A stretch of 64,000 nt of DNA from Paradesulfitobacterium ferrireducens (GCF_017310645.1 NZ_JAFLRH010000044.1:60003-124002), one strand, 5' to 3'; positions 26,116 to 35,991 are shown, numbered from the stretch's first letter. Numbers and translations are program-made. The notes: generated by a model from the letters alone, not told the origin.

Positions 26116-26763
26116 ATGAGTCGTGAAGAAATTTTAACCCGTTTAACGGAAGCAGTGATCGAGGGCGACGACAGTCTAGTCGTAGAATTAACCCAGAAAG
26201 CAGTGGATGCCGGGGTTGAGCCACTGGTTATTATCAATGATGCTTTGACCAAAGGAATCCGAATCGTGGGAGAATACTTTGGTTCCGGCCAGTATTTTCT
26301 GCCGGATCTTTTGCTGGGAGCGAAAGCCATGGACGCCGGGGTTAAGCTCTTAGAACCTCTGCTTGTCGGAACCAGCCGGGAATTTCATGGAAGGGTGCTG
26401 ATGGGTACGGTTCAAGGCGACCTCCATGAAATCGGGAAAAATATCGTGGGCATGATGCTGAAAACATCCGGTTTTGAAGTGGTGGATCTGGGAGTGGATG
26501 TCCCTGCCGGCAAGTTCATCGAAAAGATTAAGGAACTGAAGCCAAACGTCATCGGAATTTCGGCCCTTTTAACTACTACCATCGGGCGCCAAAAGGAGAT
26601 TATCGAAGTCCTCACCGAAGAAGGCCTGCGGGATCAGGTCAAGGTGATGATCGGCGGGGCCCCGATTAACCAGGCGTGGGCGGATAAAATCGGAGCCGAC
26701 GGCTATGCGGAAGACGCCATTACTGCTGTTGAAATATGCAAAAAGCTGGTAGCTGCCAGCTAA
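26116..26763 (+). CDS. mttC: Trimethylamine-type corrinoid protein
   Basis: A 215-residue corrinoid protein with the helical cap (residues 1-88) and B12 domain containing GDLHEIGKNIV (cobalt-ligand His), GISALLTTTI and IGGAPINQAWADKIGADGYAEDA. It starts after TTGGGGGTG, 17 bases from pylSn. Lying after mttB and before the UAG-free homologues, it could serve either; MttC is the positional assignment. Confidence 0.85.
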   Translation: MSREEILTRLTEAVIEGDDSLVVELTQKAVDAGVEPLVIINDALTKGIRIVGEYFGSGQYFLPDLLLGAKAMDAGVKLLEPLLVGTSREFHGRVLMGTVQGDLHEIGKNIVGMMLKTSGFEVVDLGVDVPAGKFIEKIKELKPNVIGISALLTTTIGRQKEIIEVLTEEGLRDQVKVMIGGAPINQAWADKIGADGYAEDAITAVEICKKLVAAS

Positions 26764-26785
26764 GGCAGAATGGAGGAGACTTGCT

Positions 26786-28210
26786 GTGAAATTTGAACTT
26801 TTTTCTCAAGAAGAGCTTCTGCAGATTCACCAGGCCAGCGTGGAGATCCTGAAAAGGGTAGGGATTCATACCACTTCAGAGCGGTTTAAATCCCTGCTTT
26901 TGGATCACGGCTGTGAGGAGCACGGAGACCGGATCGTTTTCACGGAAGACGTGATTGAAAAAGCTCTGAAAACGGTGCCGCCCAGCTTTAAGCTCTATGG
27001 CAGAAACGATTCCCATGTCTTAGAAATCGGCTGGAAAAAAGCATACTGCCAAACCTGTGTCGGAACTCCCTCCATGATGGACCTGGACACCGGGGAAAAG
27101 CGGGATGCCACCGTTAAAGACCTTGAAGAATATACCCGCCTGGCGGATGCGCTTGATTATGTCAACATTATCTCCCCGATTTTCCCGCGGGATGTGCCCC
27201 AAGAAATTATCCTGACAATTGAGACCGCCACCTTGCTGCGCAATACTTCGAAGCCGCTCAGTATCTGTGTTGAGTCGGCGCGCGAGCTGCCGTATATCCT
27301 GGAGCTTCTGCGTTTGGTTGCCGGCGGGGAGGAAGCGCTCCGGGAAAAACCGATTGCGACCATTCCGGTATCCCCGCTCAGTCCTTTGGAATATGGATTT
27401 GATCCGGCTGAGGCCTTATTAGATGTGGTGGAAGCAGGGCTGCCTTTAGGGGTTGAACCTTGCCCGATGATGGGTTCGACCGGGCCTATGACCCTGATTG
27501 GCACGGTGGCCCAGCATAATGCGGAAATCCTGGCCGGGGTCATTGCCGCCCAGCTTCTAAAACCCGGGGCCCCGCTCACTATGTCTTCCCGGGCAACCTT
27601 TATGGATATGAGATCAGGAGTGGGCCTATGGGCGATGCCGGAAATGGGTTTGGCCGGCGCGGCGATGAATCAGCTGGGACGCTTCTATAATATCCCGGTG
27701 GCTCCCGGAGGTTATTGCGGAGCTTCTAAGACTGCAGACGCACAAAGCGGGTATGAACACCTGTACAATGCCCTGATGGAATCCCTGGTTGGGAGTGATA
27801 TCATCGGTTCCGCCGGTTCTCTGGACAATGCACTGACTTCCTGCTATGCCATGCTGGTGATGGATAACGAGATTTCCTCAGTTGTCCAGCGGACAATTAA
27901 AGGGGTCGAGGTCAATGAAGAGAAACTGGCTGTGGATGTCGTTGCCGAAGTGATTGAAAGCCACGGCAATTTCTTAGCCCACAAGCACACGCGTAAGTAC
28001 CTGCGCGCCGGGGAATTATGGGTTCCGCCGCTGGGTGACCGCCAGACCTTTGAAAAATGGGCGTTTACGGGTGAGAAAGTGGAGGAAAAAGCCCGGAGAA
28101 CGGCTAAAGAATTGATTGCAACCCATCAAGTGCTGCCCTTAAGCCCGGAAGTTGAGGCTGAATTTGATAAAGTGATTGCCAGGGCTCGCCAAATCGAAAT
28201 GGGAGAGTGA
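26786..28210 (+). CDS. MttB-superfamily methyltransferase without pyrrolysine, copy 1
   Basis: A 474-residue COG5598 member related to MttB but with no UAG. Where MttB has VAGG-Pyl, this protein has VAPGGYCGASK, so an ordinary residue replaces pyrrolysine. Such homologues demethylate quaternary amines: MtgB of Desulfitobacterium uses glycine betaine, others proline betaine or carnitine. The GTG start has a GGAGGAG site. It is followed at once by a paralogue of equal length. Betaine substrate is inferred from the BCCT and OpuC transporters nearby; the exact compound cannot be told from sequence. Confidence 0.87.
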   Translation: MKFELFSQEELLQIHQASVEILKRVGIHTTSERFKSLLLDHGCEEHGDRIVFTEDVIEKALKTVPPSFKLYGRNDSHVLEIGWKKAYCQTCVGTPSMMDLDTGEKRDATVKDLEEYTRLADALDYVNIISPIFPRDVPQEIILTIETATLLRNTSKPLSICVESARELPYILELLRLVAGGEEALREKPIATIPVSPLSPLEYGFDPAEALLDVVEAGLPLGVEPCPMMGSTGPMTLIGTVAQHNAEILAGVIAAQLLKPGAPLTMSSRATFMDMRSGVGLWAMPEMGLAGAAMNQLGRFYNIPVAPGGYCGASKTADAQSGYEHLYNALMESLVGSDIIGSAGSLDNALTSCYAMLVMDNEISSVVQRTIKGVEVNEEKLAVDVVAEVIESHGNFLAHKHTRKYLRAGELWVPPLGDRQTFEKWAFTGEKVEEKARRTAKELIATHQVLPLSPEVEAEFDKVIARARQIEMGE

Positions 28211-28224
28211 AAGGGGAGGACGAG

Positions 28225-29649
28225 TTGAGATTTGAATTTCTTTCGGAAGCTGAAGTTAAGCAAGTACATCAGGCAACCTTAGCTATTCTTAATCAAATCG
28301 GAATCCATACCACTTCCCCTAGATTGAAAAAACTTCTTGTGAATAATGGTTGCAAGGAACAGGGGGACCGGATTGTTTTTCCTCCTGAGGTGGTCGAGAA
28401 GGCTTTAAGCACAGCCCCGAAAACCTTCAAGGTTTACGGCCGGGATGACTCGCATATGCTGGAGTTCGGGAAAAACAAAGCCTATGCCCAAACCTGTGTC
28501 GGCACTCCGTCTATCATGGATCTGGACTCCGGAGAGAAGCGGGATGTCACCCTGAAAGATCTGGAGGATTATGTGAAATTGGCGGATGCGCTCGAGTATA
28601 TCCACGTCATTTCTCCAATCTTTCCGCGGGATGTGCCTCAGGAAATCATCGTCTCGGCGGAAACAGTGGCCATGCTTCGCAACACCACCAAGCCTTTGCG
28701 CATCTGTGCCGAGTCTTCCCATGAAATGAAGTATATCGTGGACATTCTGGCCGCAGTCGCCGGCGGCAAAGAAGCGCTTAGGCAGAAACCTTTGGCCTAT
28801 ATCGAGGTATCCCCGTTAAGTCCGCTGGAGTATGGCTTTGACCCGGCTGAAGCTTTGATAGACATCGTGGAAGCAGGGCTGCCCTTGGGGGTTATTCCCT
28901 GCCCGATGATGGGCTCGACTGGCCCCATGACCTTGATCGGATGCGTGGCTCAGCATAATGCCGAGATTCTGGCCGGAGTGGTGGCAAGCCAGCTCTTAAA
29001 GCCGGGCAGCCCGGTGATTATGTCCCCGCGGGTAACTTTCATGGATATGCGCTCCGGGGTAGGCCTATGGGCCATGCCGGAGATGGGGACGGCCGCCGCT
29101 GCCTCGATTGAAATGGCGCGCTATTATGGCATCCCGTCCACGGCCACTGGGTATTCCGGGGCGGCCAAATCGGCGGATGCTCAAAGCGGGTATGAACACC
29201 TGTATAATGCCCTGATGCCGGCTCTGATCGGAACGGATGTCCTGGCCGCTGCCGGCTCGCTCGACAATGTGCTTACCTCTTGTTTTGCAATGCTGGTCAT
29301 GGACAATGAATTGTCTTCGGTCGTCCAACGGACGATTCAAGGGGTGGAAGTCACGACCGAGAGGCTGGCAGTAGATGTCATTGCCGAAGTGATTGAAAGC
29401 CATGGGAATTTCCTGGCTCACAAGCATACCCGCAAATACCTGAGAGCCGGAGAACTGTGGGATCCTCCGCTTGGAGACAGGCAGACCTTTGAAAAATGGG
29501 CGCTCAAGGGAGAAAAAATCGAGAAGAAGGCCAGGGAAAAGGCTAAGGAACTGCTTTCAAACCATCAAGTGGAGCCGCTCAGTGCCGGGGTCGACGCCGA
29601 ACTTGAATTAATCCTGAAGCGGGCCCGGGAGGAGGCTGAGATTTTTTGA
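28225..29649 (+). CDS. MttB-superfamily methyltransferase without pyrrolysine, copy 2
   Basis: A tandem paralogue of the preceding gene, also 474 residues. TTG 28225 after AAAGGGGAGG aligns the N-terminus (RFEFLSEAEV) with copy 1 (KFELFSQEEL). Shared stretches include CVGTPS, SPIFPRDVPQEII and MVMDNE. At the pyrrolysine position it has TATGYSGAAK. Divergence between copies is spread over the whole length, so they may have different betaine substrates or act on successive methyl groups. No TAG in frame. Confidence 0.87.
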   Translation: MRFEFLSEAEVKQVHQATLAILNQIGIHTTSPRLKKLLVNNGCKEQGDRIVFPPEVVEKALSTAPKTFKVYGRDDSHMLEFGKNKAYAQTCVGTPSIMDLDSGEKRDVTLKDLEDYVKLADALEYIHVISPIFPRDVPQEIIVSAETVAMLRNTTKPLRICAESSHEMKYIVDILAAVAGGKEALRQKPLAYIEVSPLSPLEYGFDPAEALIDIVEAGLPLGVIPCPMMGSTGPMTLIGCVAQHNAEILAGVVASQLLKPGSPVIMSPRVTFMDMRSGVGLWAMPEMGTAAAASIEMARYYGIPSTATGYSGAAKSADAQSGYEHLYNALMPALIGTDVLAAAGSLDNVLTSCFAMLVMDNELSSVVQRTIQGVEVTTERLAVDVIAEVIESHGNFLAHKHTRKYLRAGELWDPPLGDRQTFEKWALKGEKIEKKAREKAKELLSNHQVEPLSAGVDAELELILKRAREEAEIF

Positions 29650-29746
29650 GGTGATCCGCAGCAATTAGAAGACGGCAGATAGACACGGAACAAACGCTAA
29701 ATTTTAGGAATGGTATTAATAGCTCGAACTAAAAGGAGGCGCTTAC

Positions 29747-31321
29747 ATGGCAAGAAAACCAGAACTGGACCACAAGGTATTTTGGCCCGCTTTCATCGTA
29801 ATCTTCGGACTCTCCATCGCTCTAATCCTAAACCGTGAAGCTGGAACCAAAATGGTAAACGCTGCTTTAACCTGGACCACTTTCAAACTGGATTGGCTGT
29901 TTCAAATTGGCACTTTCATGGTTTTTGTATTCCTGCTTTGGGTAGCATTAGGCCGTTATGGAAACGTCAAACTGGGTGGGCCCGACGATAAACCGGAGTT
30001 TTCAACGGTTAGCTGGATCGCGATTCTCTTTTGTGCGGGGATTGGATCAAGCTTGATCTATTGGTCTATAGCTGAGCCGCTTTATTACTTGCAAGGCCCG
30101 CCTTTCGGCATCGCAAAGAATACGGTTCAGGCTGCCGAATGGGCCGTCACTTACGGTATGTTCCACTGGGGATTCAGTGCTTGGGCTATGTATACCTTGC
30201 CAACTTTACCGATTGCCTATATTTATTATGTGCGCAAGGACACGCAACTGAGAGCGAGTACGGCTTGCCGCCCTATTCTGGGCAATATGGTGGATGGCTG
30301 GGTAGGTAAGGTCATCGATATTACCGTGATGTTTGGGATTGTCGGTGGTTTTGGAACGTCTCTTGGACTGGGGGTTCCTTTGCTGGCGGAGGCAGCTTCT
30401 AAACTATTAGGAATTCCACAGTCTATATGGCTGAATTTGGCAATTCTCGCAATTTGGACCTTGATATTCGGATTTAGCGTGTACACCGGGCTTTATAAAG
30501 GAATTAAAATACTCAGTGACATTAACGTCTATCTGGCTTTGGGTATGATTGTGCTGGTGATGATTGTAGGGCCGACCTTCTTTATACTCTCCGTTTTCTC
30601 AGACAGTGTCGGAGTGCTGCTCCAAAATTTCCTGCGCATGAGCTTCTATACCGATCCTATAGGCAAGAGCGGATTCCCGCAAGGCTGGACCGTATTCTAT
30701 TGGGCCTGGTGGGTCGCTTTAGCTCCCTATATGGGTCTGTTTGTAGCCAGGATCTCCAGGGGCCGGACTTTGAAGCAGTTAATTATTGCGGAAATCCTGT
30801 GGGGCACTTTGGGCGACTGGGCTTTCTTCGGCGTTTTCGGCGGCTATACCTTGCACTTGGAGTTCAACAAGATTCTGCCGGTTGGACAAATTCTTTCGGA
30901 ACAAGGCGGTCCGGCCGCCATTGTCGCGGTGATTACCAGTTTGCCGATGTGGCAGGTCGTTTTGGTTCTTTTCTTGCTGCTTGAATTTGTCTTCTTGGCA
31001 ACTTGCCTGGATTCTTCGGCTTATACCTGCGCCTCGATGGCTACAAAGCATCTAGCCGACGGCGAACAACCGGCCCGCTGGAACCGGATTGTGTGGGCAT
31101 TGGCCTTGGCTGCGGTTGGAATTGCCGTTCTTTCCCTCGGCGGAATGAATGCCATTCAGACATCATCTGTCGTTGCCGCAGTTCCCTTGGTTTTTGTTCT
31201 CATCATCCTCACCCTCTCATTCCTAAAAATGATTCGCGAGGATTATGGTGCAGCTTGTGCTCCCAAGGAAATCACACTGGATGATGCCAATACTCAAAAA
31301 AATTCAGTTTCGGCTAAGTAG
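29747..31321 (+). CDS. BCCT-family betaine/carnitine/choline transporter
   Basis: A 524-residue protein with about twelve membrane helices. The BCCT signature is clear: AGIGSSLIYWSIAEPLYY, the aromatic-box helix HWGFSAWAMYTLP, and WTVFYWAWWVALAPYMG with RISRGRT. It imports quaternary ammonium compounds such as glycine betaine or carnitine. Position directly after two betaine-type methyltransferases suggests uptake for catabolism and not osmoprotection. Ends in TAG. Confidence 0.93.
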   Translation: MARKPELDHKVFWPAFIVIFGLSIALILNREAGTKMVNAALTWTTFKLDWLFQIGTFMVFVFLLWVALGRYGNVKLGGPDDKPEFSTVSWIAILFCAGIGSSLIYWSIAEPLYYLQGPPFGIAKNTVQAAEWAVTYGMFHWGFSAWAMYTLPTLPIAYIYYVRKDTQLRASTACRPILGNMVDGWVGKVIDITVMFGIVGGFGTSLGLGVPLLAEAASKLLGIPQSIWLNLAILAIWTLIFGFSVYTGLYKGIKILSDINVYLALGMIVLVMIVGPTFFILSVFSDSVGVLLQNFLRMSFYTDPIGKSGFPQGWTVFYWAWWVALAPYMGLFVARISRGRTLKQLIIAEILWGTLGDWAFFGVFGGYTLHLEFNKILPVGQILSEQGGPAAIVAVITSLPMWQVVLVLFLLLEFVFLATCLDSSAYTCASMATKHLADGEQPARWNRIVWALALAAVGIAVLSLGGMNAIQTSSVVAAVPLVFVLIILTLSFLKMIREDYGAACAPKEITLDDANTQKNSVSAK

Positions 31322-31416
31322 AAAATGATATAGTTTTTATCTGGCTTAGAAAAGTTTCCATAGAATTTAAACTAAAAATGCATGGGAATAAAGGCAAAGA
31401 AGAGGTGAGTCATACT

Positions 31417-31608
31417 ATGCACCTGAGAAAACATTCTACCGCTTCGCTTAGAATTCAAGTCATCAAAGAACTGGAAAAAGGGGAAAAACCTTTAGTTCAA
31501 ATCGCTTTTGAGTACGGAGTCCGGCCGAACCAGCTGCTCAAGTGGAAGCGTATGACACTCGAGAATTTGCCCGGATTATCCCTGGATTACACAAGGGAGG
31601 GAATCTAA
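31417..31608 (+). CDS. Small HTH protein resembling an IS3-type OrfA
   Basis: A 63-residue protein with the IS3 OrfA helix-turn-helix pattern: RIQVIKELEKGEKPLVQIAFEYGVRPNQLLKWKR. ATG 31417 has GAGGTGA upstream, and the TAA stop shares one base with the ATG of the next corrinoid gene, so the two are coupled. No OrfB or inverted repeats were seen. It may be a domesticated DNA-binding fragment kept for regulation, or a decaying transposase piece. Confidence 0.65.
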   Translation: MHLRKHSTASLRIQVIKELEKGEKPLVQIAFEYGVRPNQLLKWKRMTLENLPGLSLDYTREGI

Positions 31609-32249
31609 TGAGCAGCTTCAATGATTTAGCCGAATCCGTCATAACTGGAAATTTCGGTAAAGTGAAAGAAATAACCCAAGAGATGATCGATAAAGGAATC
31701 GGTCCGCTGGAAATCATCAATGACGGACTGATTGCTGGCATGAATGTCGTTGGCGTACGCTTTAAGGCTGAGGATATGTTTGTGCCGGAAGTGATGATGT
31801 CCGCCAAGGCAATGGCGGGAGGCATGGAACTCGTCAAACCATTAATTGCGGACACAGATATGCCTTCGGTTGGAACCGTTGTTTTAGGGACCGTAAAGGG
31901 TGACCTGCATGACATCGGCAAAAGCCTGGTGGCAATGATCCTGGAAAGCGGCGGCTTCAAGGTGGTCAATCTTGGGACAGATATCGCTCCGGAGGGCTTT
32001 GTCAAAGCCATTCGTGAGCATAAGCCCCAAATTGTGGGCATGTCCGCGCTCCTGACCACCACCATGCTGAACATGAAAGCTACCATCGAACTCTTAAAAG
32101 AAGAAGGTCTTAGAGATCAAGTAAAGGTCATTGTCGGAGGAGCTCCTGTATCTCAAAGTTTTGCCGATGAGATTGGTGCCGATGGATACGGCTCCGATGC
32201 CATGGTTGCCAAAGACCTGTGCTTTAAGTTAGTCGGAAAAGCCAGCTAA
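31608..32249 (+). CDS. Corrinoid protein, betaine-type (MtgC-like)
   Basis: A 213-residue corrinoid carrier with GDLHDIGKSLV (cobalt-ligand His), GMSALLTTTM and VGGAPVSQSFADEIGADGYGSDA. It follows the HTH gene with overlapping stop and start and precedes the methyl-THF enzyme, the arrangement seen for glycine betaine MtgC-MtgA pairs. It is the third corrinoid protein of the island and diverges from the other two in the cap domain. Confidence 0.87.
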   Translation: MSSFNDLAESVITGNFGKVKEITQEMIDKGIGPLEIINDGLIAGMNVVGVRFKAEDMFVPEVMMSAKAMAGGMELVKPLIADTDMPSVGTVVLGTVKGDLHDIGKSLVAMILESGGFKVVNLGTDIAPEGFVKAIREHKPQIVGMSALLTTTMLNMKATIELLKEEGLRDQVKVIVGGAPVSQSFADEIGADGYGSDAMVAKDLCFKLVGKAS

Positions 32250-32323
32250 GCCCTAGCACATGAGAATTAAAAATAGGCAAAGGAGCTTGCCGAGCAGTAG
32301 TAAATATGTCAGGAGGAGTCAGC

Positions 32324-33127
32324 ATGTTAATCATCGGAGAACTGATTAATACCAGCAGAAAAGCAATCAATGAAGCTGTAGAAAACAGAGATGCGGAGTA
32401 TATTAAAAAAATCGCCCAAGAGCAGGTGGAAGCAGGGGCCAATTATGTGGACGTAAACTGCGGAACCATGGTATTTGACGAGGTCGAGACCATGGAGTGG
32501 CTGGTGAACACGGTACAGGAAGTGGTTGAGGTTCCCCTTTGCATTGACAGTCCTAATCCCAAAGCGATTGAGGCCGGGCTGGCCTTAGCCAAATACGGCC
32601 AACCATTAATCAATTCCATCACCGGGGAAAGCGAACGCTACAATGAAATTCTTCCCTTAGTCTTAAAGTATAAAACTAAAGTTGTCGCTCTGTGCATGGA
32701 TGACTCCGGCATGCCTGAAACTGCGGAAGACAGGATGCAAGTGGCGCGTAATCTGCATCAAAAACTGACGGCGGCAGGAGTGGCGGAAGATGACATTTAT
32801 TTCGATCCGCTGGTCAAGCCGGTCAGTACCAGTGATAAAGCTGGCCTGGAAGTTCTAGATACTGTAAGACTGATCACGCAGGAATTTCCCAATGTGCATA
32901 AAGTCTGCGGCCTCAGCAATGTTTCGTTTGGGCTGCCCAACCGTAAGATCCTAAACCAGCTATTTATGGTTCAAACCATGAGCATGGGTATGGACAGCTA
33001 CATCCTGAACCCTCTCGATGCGACCATGATGGGATATGTTCAGGCGTCGGCCACGCTTTTAGGAAAAGATCCATATTGCATGAATTATCTCAATGCTCAC
33101 AGAAAAGGGCTGTACGATAATAAGTAA
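32324..33127 (+). CDS. mtgA: Methylcorrinoid:tetrahydrofolate methyltransferase (MtgA-like)
   Basis: A 267-residue pterin-binding TIM-barrel protein of the MetH/AcsE/MtrH type, opening with MLIIGELINTSRKAI and containing AGANYVDVNCGT, LCIDSPNPKAIEAGL, NSITGE and GLSNVSFGLPNR. It would pass methyl groups from the corrinoid protein to tetrahydrofolate, the bacterial route, in place of coenzyme M. ATG 32324 follows AGGAGGAG. It ends this operon section; a hairpin follows. Confidence 0.9.
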   Translation: MLIIGELINTSRKAINEAVENRDAEYIKKIAQEQVEAGANYVDVNCGTMVFDEVETMEWLVNTVQEVVEVPLCIDSPNPKAIEAGLALAKYGQPLINSITGESERYNEILPLVLKYKTKVVALCMDDSGMPETAEDRMQVARNLHQKLTAAGVAEDDIYFDPLVKPVSTSDKAGLEVLDTVRLITQEFPNVHKVCGLSNVSFGLPNRKILNQLFMVQTMSMGMDSYILNPLDATMMGYVQASATLLGKDPYCMNYLNAHRKGLYDNK

Positions 33128-33179
33128 AGGATAAACTTTGTAACTATTTATAGAAAAATCGTAAATCTTGCGGTAAAAT

Positions 33180-33204
33180 GGCCTTGAGTCCAGTACTCAA
33201 GGCC
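33180..33204 (+). terminator. Hairpin after mtgA
   Basis: GGCCTTGAGT (33180-33189) pairs perfectly with ACTCAAGGCC (33195-33204) around CCAGT. The tail AACCCTTT is a weak T-run. A second small hairpin (AGTGC/GCACT) follows near 33215-33237. Confidence 0.55.
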
Positions 33205-33315
33205 AACCCTTTCAGTGCATTTGAGTAATAAGCACTTTAGAAAACAGAGAGATAAATCAGAAATAAATTTTTTAGAATTAAAGGGGTTAGCGTTTTCCGA
33301 GGAGAGTTGAAATGG

Positions 33316-35274
33316 ATGAATAAGCTTACCTTAGGAATTGACACCGGTGGAACGTATACTGATGGAGTCTTACTGGATCCGGCCAGCGGAGAAATTAAAG
33401 GAAAAGCCAAAGCCTTTACCACGCGGGAGGATCTATCCATTGGCATTCGGGAATGCATCGACAATTTAGGATCAGATGAATTGAGTAAAGTTGGTTTAGT
33501 GGCGCTTTCCACCACCCTGGCGACTAATGCCGTAGTGGAGGGGAAGGGCTGCCGCGTTGGACTGGTGCTCATAGGGCATGAGGCGATTGGGAATGTCCCT
33601 GCCCATATGACCGCCGTAGTCTCCGGAGGACACAATGTCCACGGACAAGAGCAGGCGGAGCTAGATCTTGCCGCTCTTTCTGAGGCTTTAACCAATATGA
33701 AAGGGAAAGTGGAAGCAATTGCCGTGTCGGGCTATCTGAGTATTCGAAACCCGGAACACGAGCTAATAGCCCGAAAGCTTGTTCAAGAACTGTTAGACCT
33801 TCCGGTGATCTGTGCTCACCAGCTGACGACTGAATTGGGTTTCCAGGAGCGTACAGTCACCGCTTGTTTGAACGCTCGTTTACTGACGGTTATTGCCGAG
33901 CTCTTAATGTCTGTGAGAACCGTTCTAAAAGAAAGAGGAATTCTTGCCCCGATGATGGTGGTGAAGGGTGACGGCTCTCTTATGAGCGAAGAAGTGGCAC
34001 GGGAAAAGCCGATTGAAACGATTCTTTCAGGCCCGGCGGCCAGCATTGTGGGTGCTGCATTCTTAACAGAATCAGAACATGCTTTGGTTCTTGATATGGG
34101 TGGTACGACTACGGATTTAGCTGTTTTAGAAGATGGCAGGCCCAGGTTAAAAAAAGAAGGGGCGGTTGTCGGGGGCTGGAGGACTAGAGTTGAGGCGGCG
34201 GCAATCAGTACGTTTGGGCTGGGCGGGGACAGTTATATTCAAGTATCCGCTGACTCTAAATTGCAGATTGGCCCGAAACGGGTTTGGCCCGTTTCAGTCA
34301 TGGCTGCCCGTTACCCGTATTTGACCCGGGAGTTGATGGAAGTAAATCCCCAGGGCGTCATTTTAAATGGGCAACCGGTTGATTCATGGTTTTTACTCAA
34401 ACCGCCCATTGACTTAAACAGTTTATCTAAACAGGAACTCGAGATTATTCATGCGCTCCAGGACGGCCCCCATAATATTTTCACCCTGGCGGAACGGACG
34501 GGCATCCATGAGGGCTTTTTGCCCATGGGCGGGCTTGAAGACAGCCAAATTGCAGGACGGATTTCTTTTACTCCCACGGATACTTTGCACGCGCTCAAAC
34601 GTTTTACAGCCTGGGATGTGGAAGCAGCCACGGCTTGCGCCCATATTCTGGCCAAGCGGATGAAGTTAGATACCGAAGAGTTTCTGCTTGCTATTTTACA
34701 AAGAGTTAAAGATACTTTAAGCATTGATATCTTACAAAGCCTGATCACTTATGAAGGCCGGGAAATTAATTTGGAAAAGAACGAAGGAGCCGGATTATTT
34801 CTCGAACGCTTCCTATCCGGTGCTGCCAAAGGCCGCTTTGGAGTTCAGGTAAATTTAGACTTGCCAATTGTAGCGATCGGAGCCCCGGTCAAGTCTTACT
34901 TGCCCCCGGTGGGCCAAGCTTTCCATACGGATTTATTAATTCCGACCCATGCAGAAGTTGCCAATGCGGTCGGGGCCGCGGTTGGAAAAGTTGTTGAAAC
35001 CATTCATTTCGTTATTCGTCCGGGAGCCAAAACAGGCTTCATTATTCACGCCCCTTGGGGAATGGAAGGGTTTGTAGACTTAGAAGAGGCAGAAAATTAT
35101 GCGCTGGAAAAGACCAGAGGCATCATTTTGGAAAACGTATACCGCTCAGGAGCCAGAGCACCGGAAATCGTAACCGATAAAGAAGAAGTTTATATTGAGA
35201 CACCGTTAGGAAAGGTATTCATTGAAACCCGTTTCGCTTTAACCGCTATCGGCCGGCCTTATTGGGGGGAGTAG
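33316..35274 (+). CDS. Hydantoinase/oxoprolinase-like ATPase
   Basis: A 652-residue protein of the hydantoinase A/oxoprolinase (ASKHA-fold) family: LTLGIDTGGTYTDGVLLD at the N-terminus, STTLATNAVVEG, ILSGPAASIVGA and LVLDMGGTTTDLAVL. No hydantoinase B partner is adjacent. Such stand-alone copies sit with MttB homologues and DUF1638 proteins in methylotrophic clusters, so a role in corrinoid reactivation or substrate handling is possible but unproven. ATG 33316 suits the GAGGAGAG site. Ends in TAG. Confidence 0.75.
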   Translation: MNKLTLGIDTGGTYTDGVLLDPASGEIKGKAKAFTTREDLSIGIRECIDNLGSDELSKVGLVALSTTLATNAVVEGKGCRVGLVLIGHEAIGNVPAHMTAVVSGGHNVHGQEQAELDLAALSEALTNMKGKVEAIAVSGYLSIRNPEHELIARKLVQELLDLPVICAHQLTTELGFQERTVTACLNARLLTVIAELLMSVRTVLKERGILAPMMVVKGDGSLMSEEVAREKPIETILSGPAASIVGAAFLTESEHALVLDMGGTTTDLAVLEDGRPRLKKEGAVVGGWRTRVEAAAISTFGLGGDSYIQVSADSKLQIGPKRVWPVSVMAARYPYLTRELMEVNPQGVILNGQPVDSWFLLKPPIDLNSLSKQELEIIHALQDGPHNIFTLAERTGIHEGFLPMGGLEDSQIAGRISFTPTDTLHALKRFTAWDVEAATACAHILAKRMKLDTEEFLLAILQRVKDTLSIDILQSLITYEGREINLEKNEGAGLFLERFLSGAAKGRFGVQVNLDLPIVAIGAPVKSYLPPVGQAFHTDLLIPTHAEVANAVGAAVGKVVETIHFVIRPGAKTGFIIHAPWGMEGFVDLEEAENYALEKTRGIILENVYRSGARAPEIVTDKEEVYIETPLGKVFIETRFALTAIGRPYWGE

Positions 35275-35276
35275 CA

Positions 35277-35924
35277 ATGCATGCGAAAATAATAGCCTGC
35301 AGCACCATGGCTGATGAGATTAAAATGGTTTTGCCAGCGGATATTGAGCTCGAATTGCTGCCCTATGCGCTGCATAATACTCCCCAGAAGCTGCAGGCGG
35401 AACTTCAACAACGTATTGATGCGGATGTTGAGCATGATACGCTTCTTTTTGGCTATGGGCTATGTTCCTATGGAGTCGCAAATCTTAGTTCTGAACGCCA
35501 TACTTTGGTTATCCCCAAAGTACACGATTGTATTAGTCTTCTCTTGGGTGCACGGGAAGTGTACGACCGTGAATTTGAACAATTCCCGGGCACTTATTTC
35601 CTTAGCAAAGGATGGATTGACCAGGGGGCCGAACCTTATGGGGACTATCTTCGATACGTAGAAAAATATGGGGAAGAAAATGCCCGTTGGTTGATTGATT
35701 CTCAGTACGCCAACTACCAGCGTATAGTTTTTATTGATACCGGAGTAGAGAAAATGGAAAGCTGCCTGGCATACTCCCAACGGGTGGCCGGCTTCATTAA
35801 GGTTCCCCATGGAGAACTCAAAGGATCTTTGCGTCTTCTGGAAAAGATGTTCAGAGGCGAATGGGACGAAGAATTTGTAGTCACACCGCCGGGAAGAATG
35901 GTGTTGCAGCATCAGTTTTTATAA
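35277..35924 (+). CDS. DUF1638-family protein
   Basis: A 215-residue protein opening with AKIIACSTMADEI and carrying FGYGLCSYG, a short HDC motif (VHDCISLLLG) and TYFLSKGW, as in DUF1638 proteins that accompany corrinoid methyltransferases. Conserved Cys and His hint at metal binding. It starts two bases after the preceding stop, so it is co-translated with the hydantoinase-like gene. Biochemical function unknown. Confidence 0.75.
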   Translation: MHAKIIACSTMADEIKMVLPADIELELLPYALHNTPQKLQAELQQRIDADVEHDTLLFGYGLCSYGVANLSSERHTLVIPKVHDCISLLLGAREVYDREFEQFPGTYFLSKGWIDQGAEPYGDYLRYVEKYGEENARWLIDSQYANYQRIVFIDTGVEKMESCLAYSQRVAGFIKVPHGELKGSLRLLEKMFRGEWDEEFVVTPPGRMVLQHQFL

Positions 35925-35991
35925 ATAGAATCAGAGTAGATATAAATTGAATCAGAGTAGATATAGAGGAACGATTAGAGGGTGAGAAATT

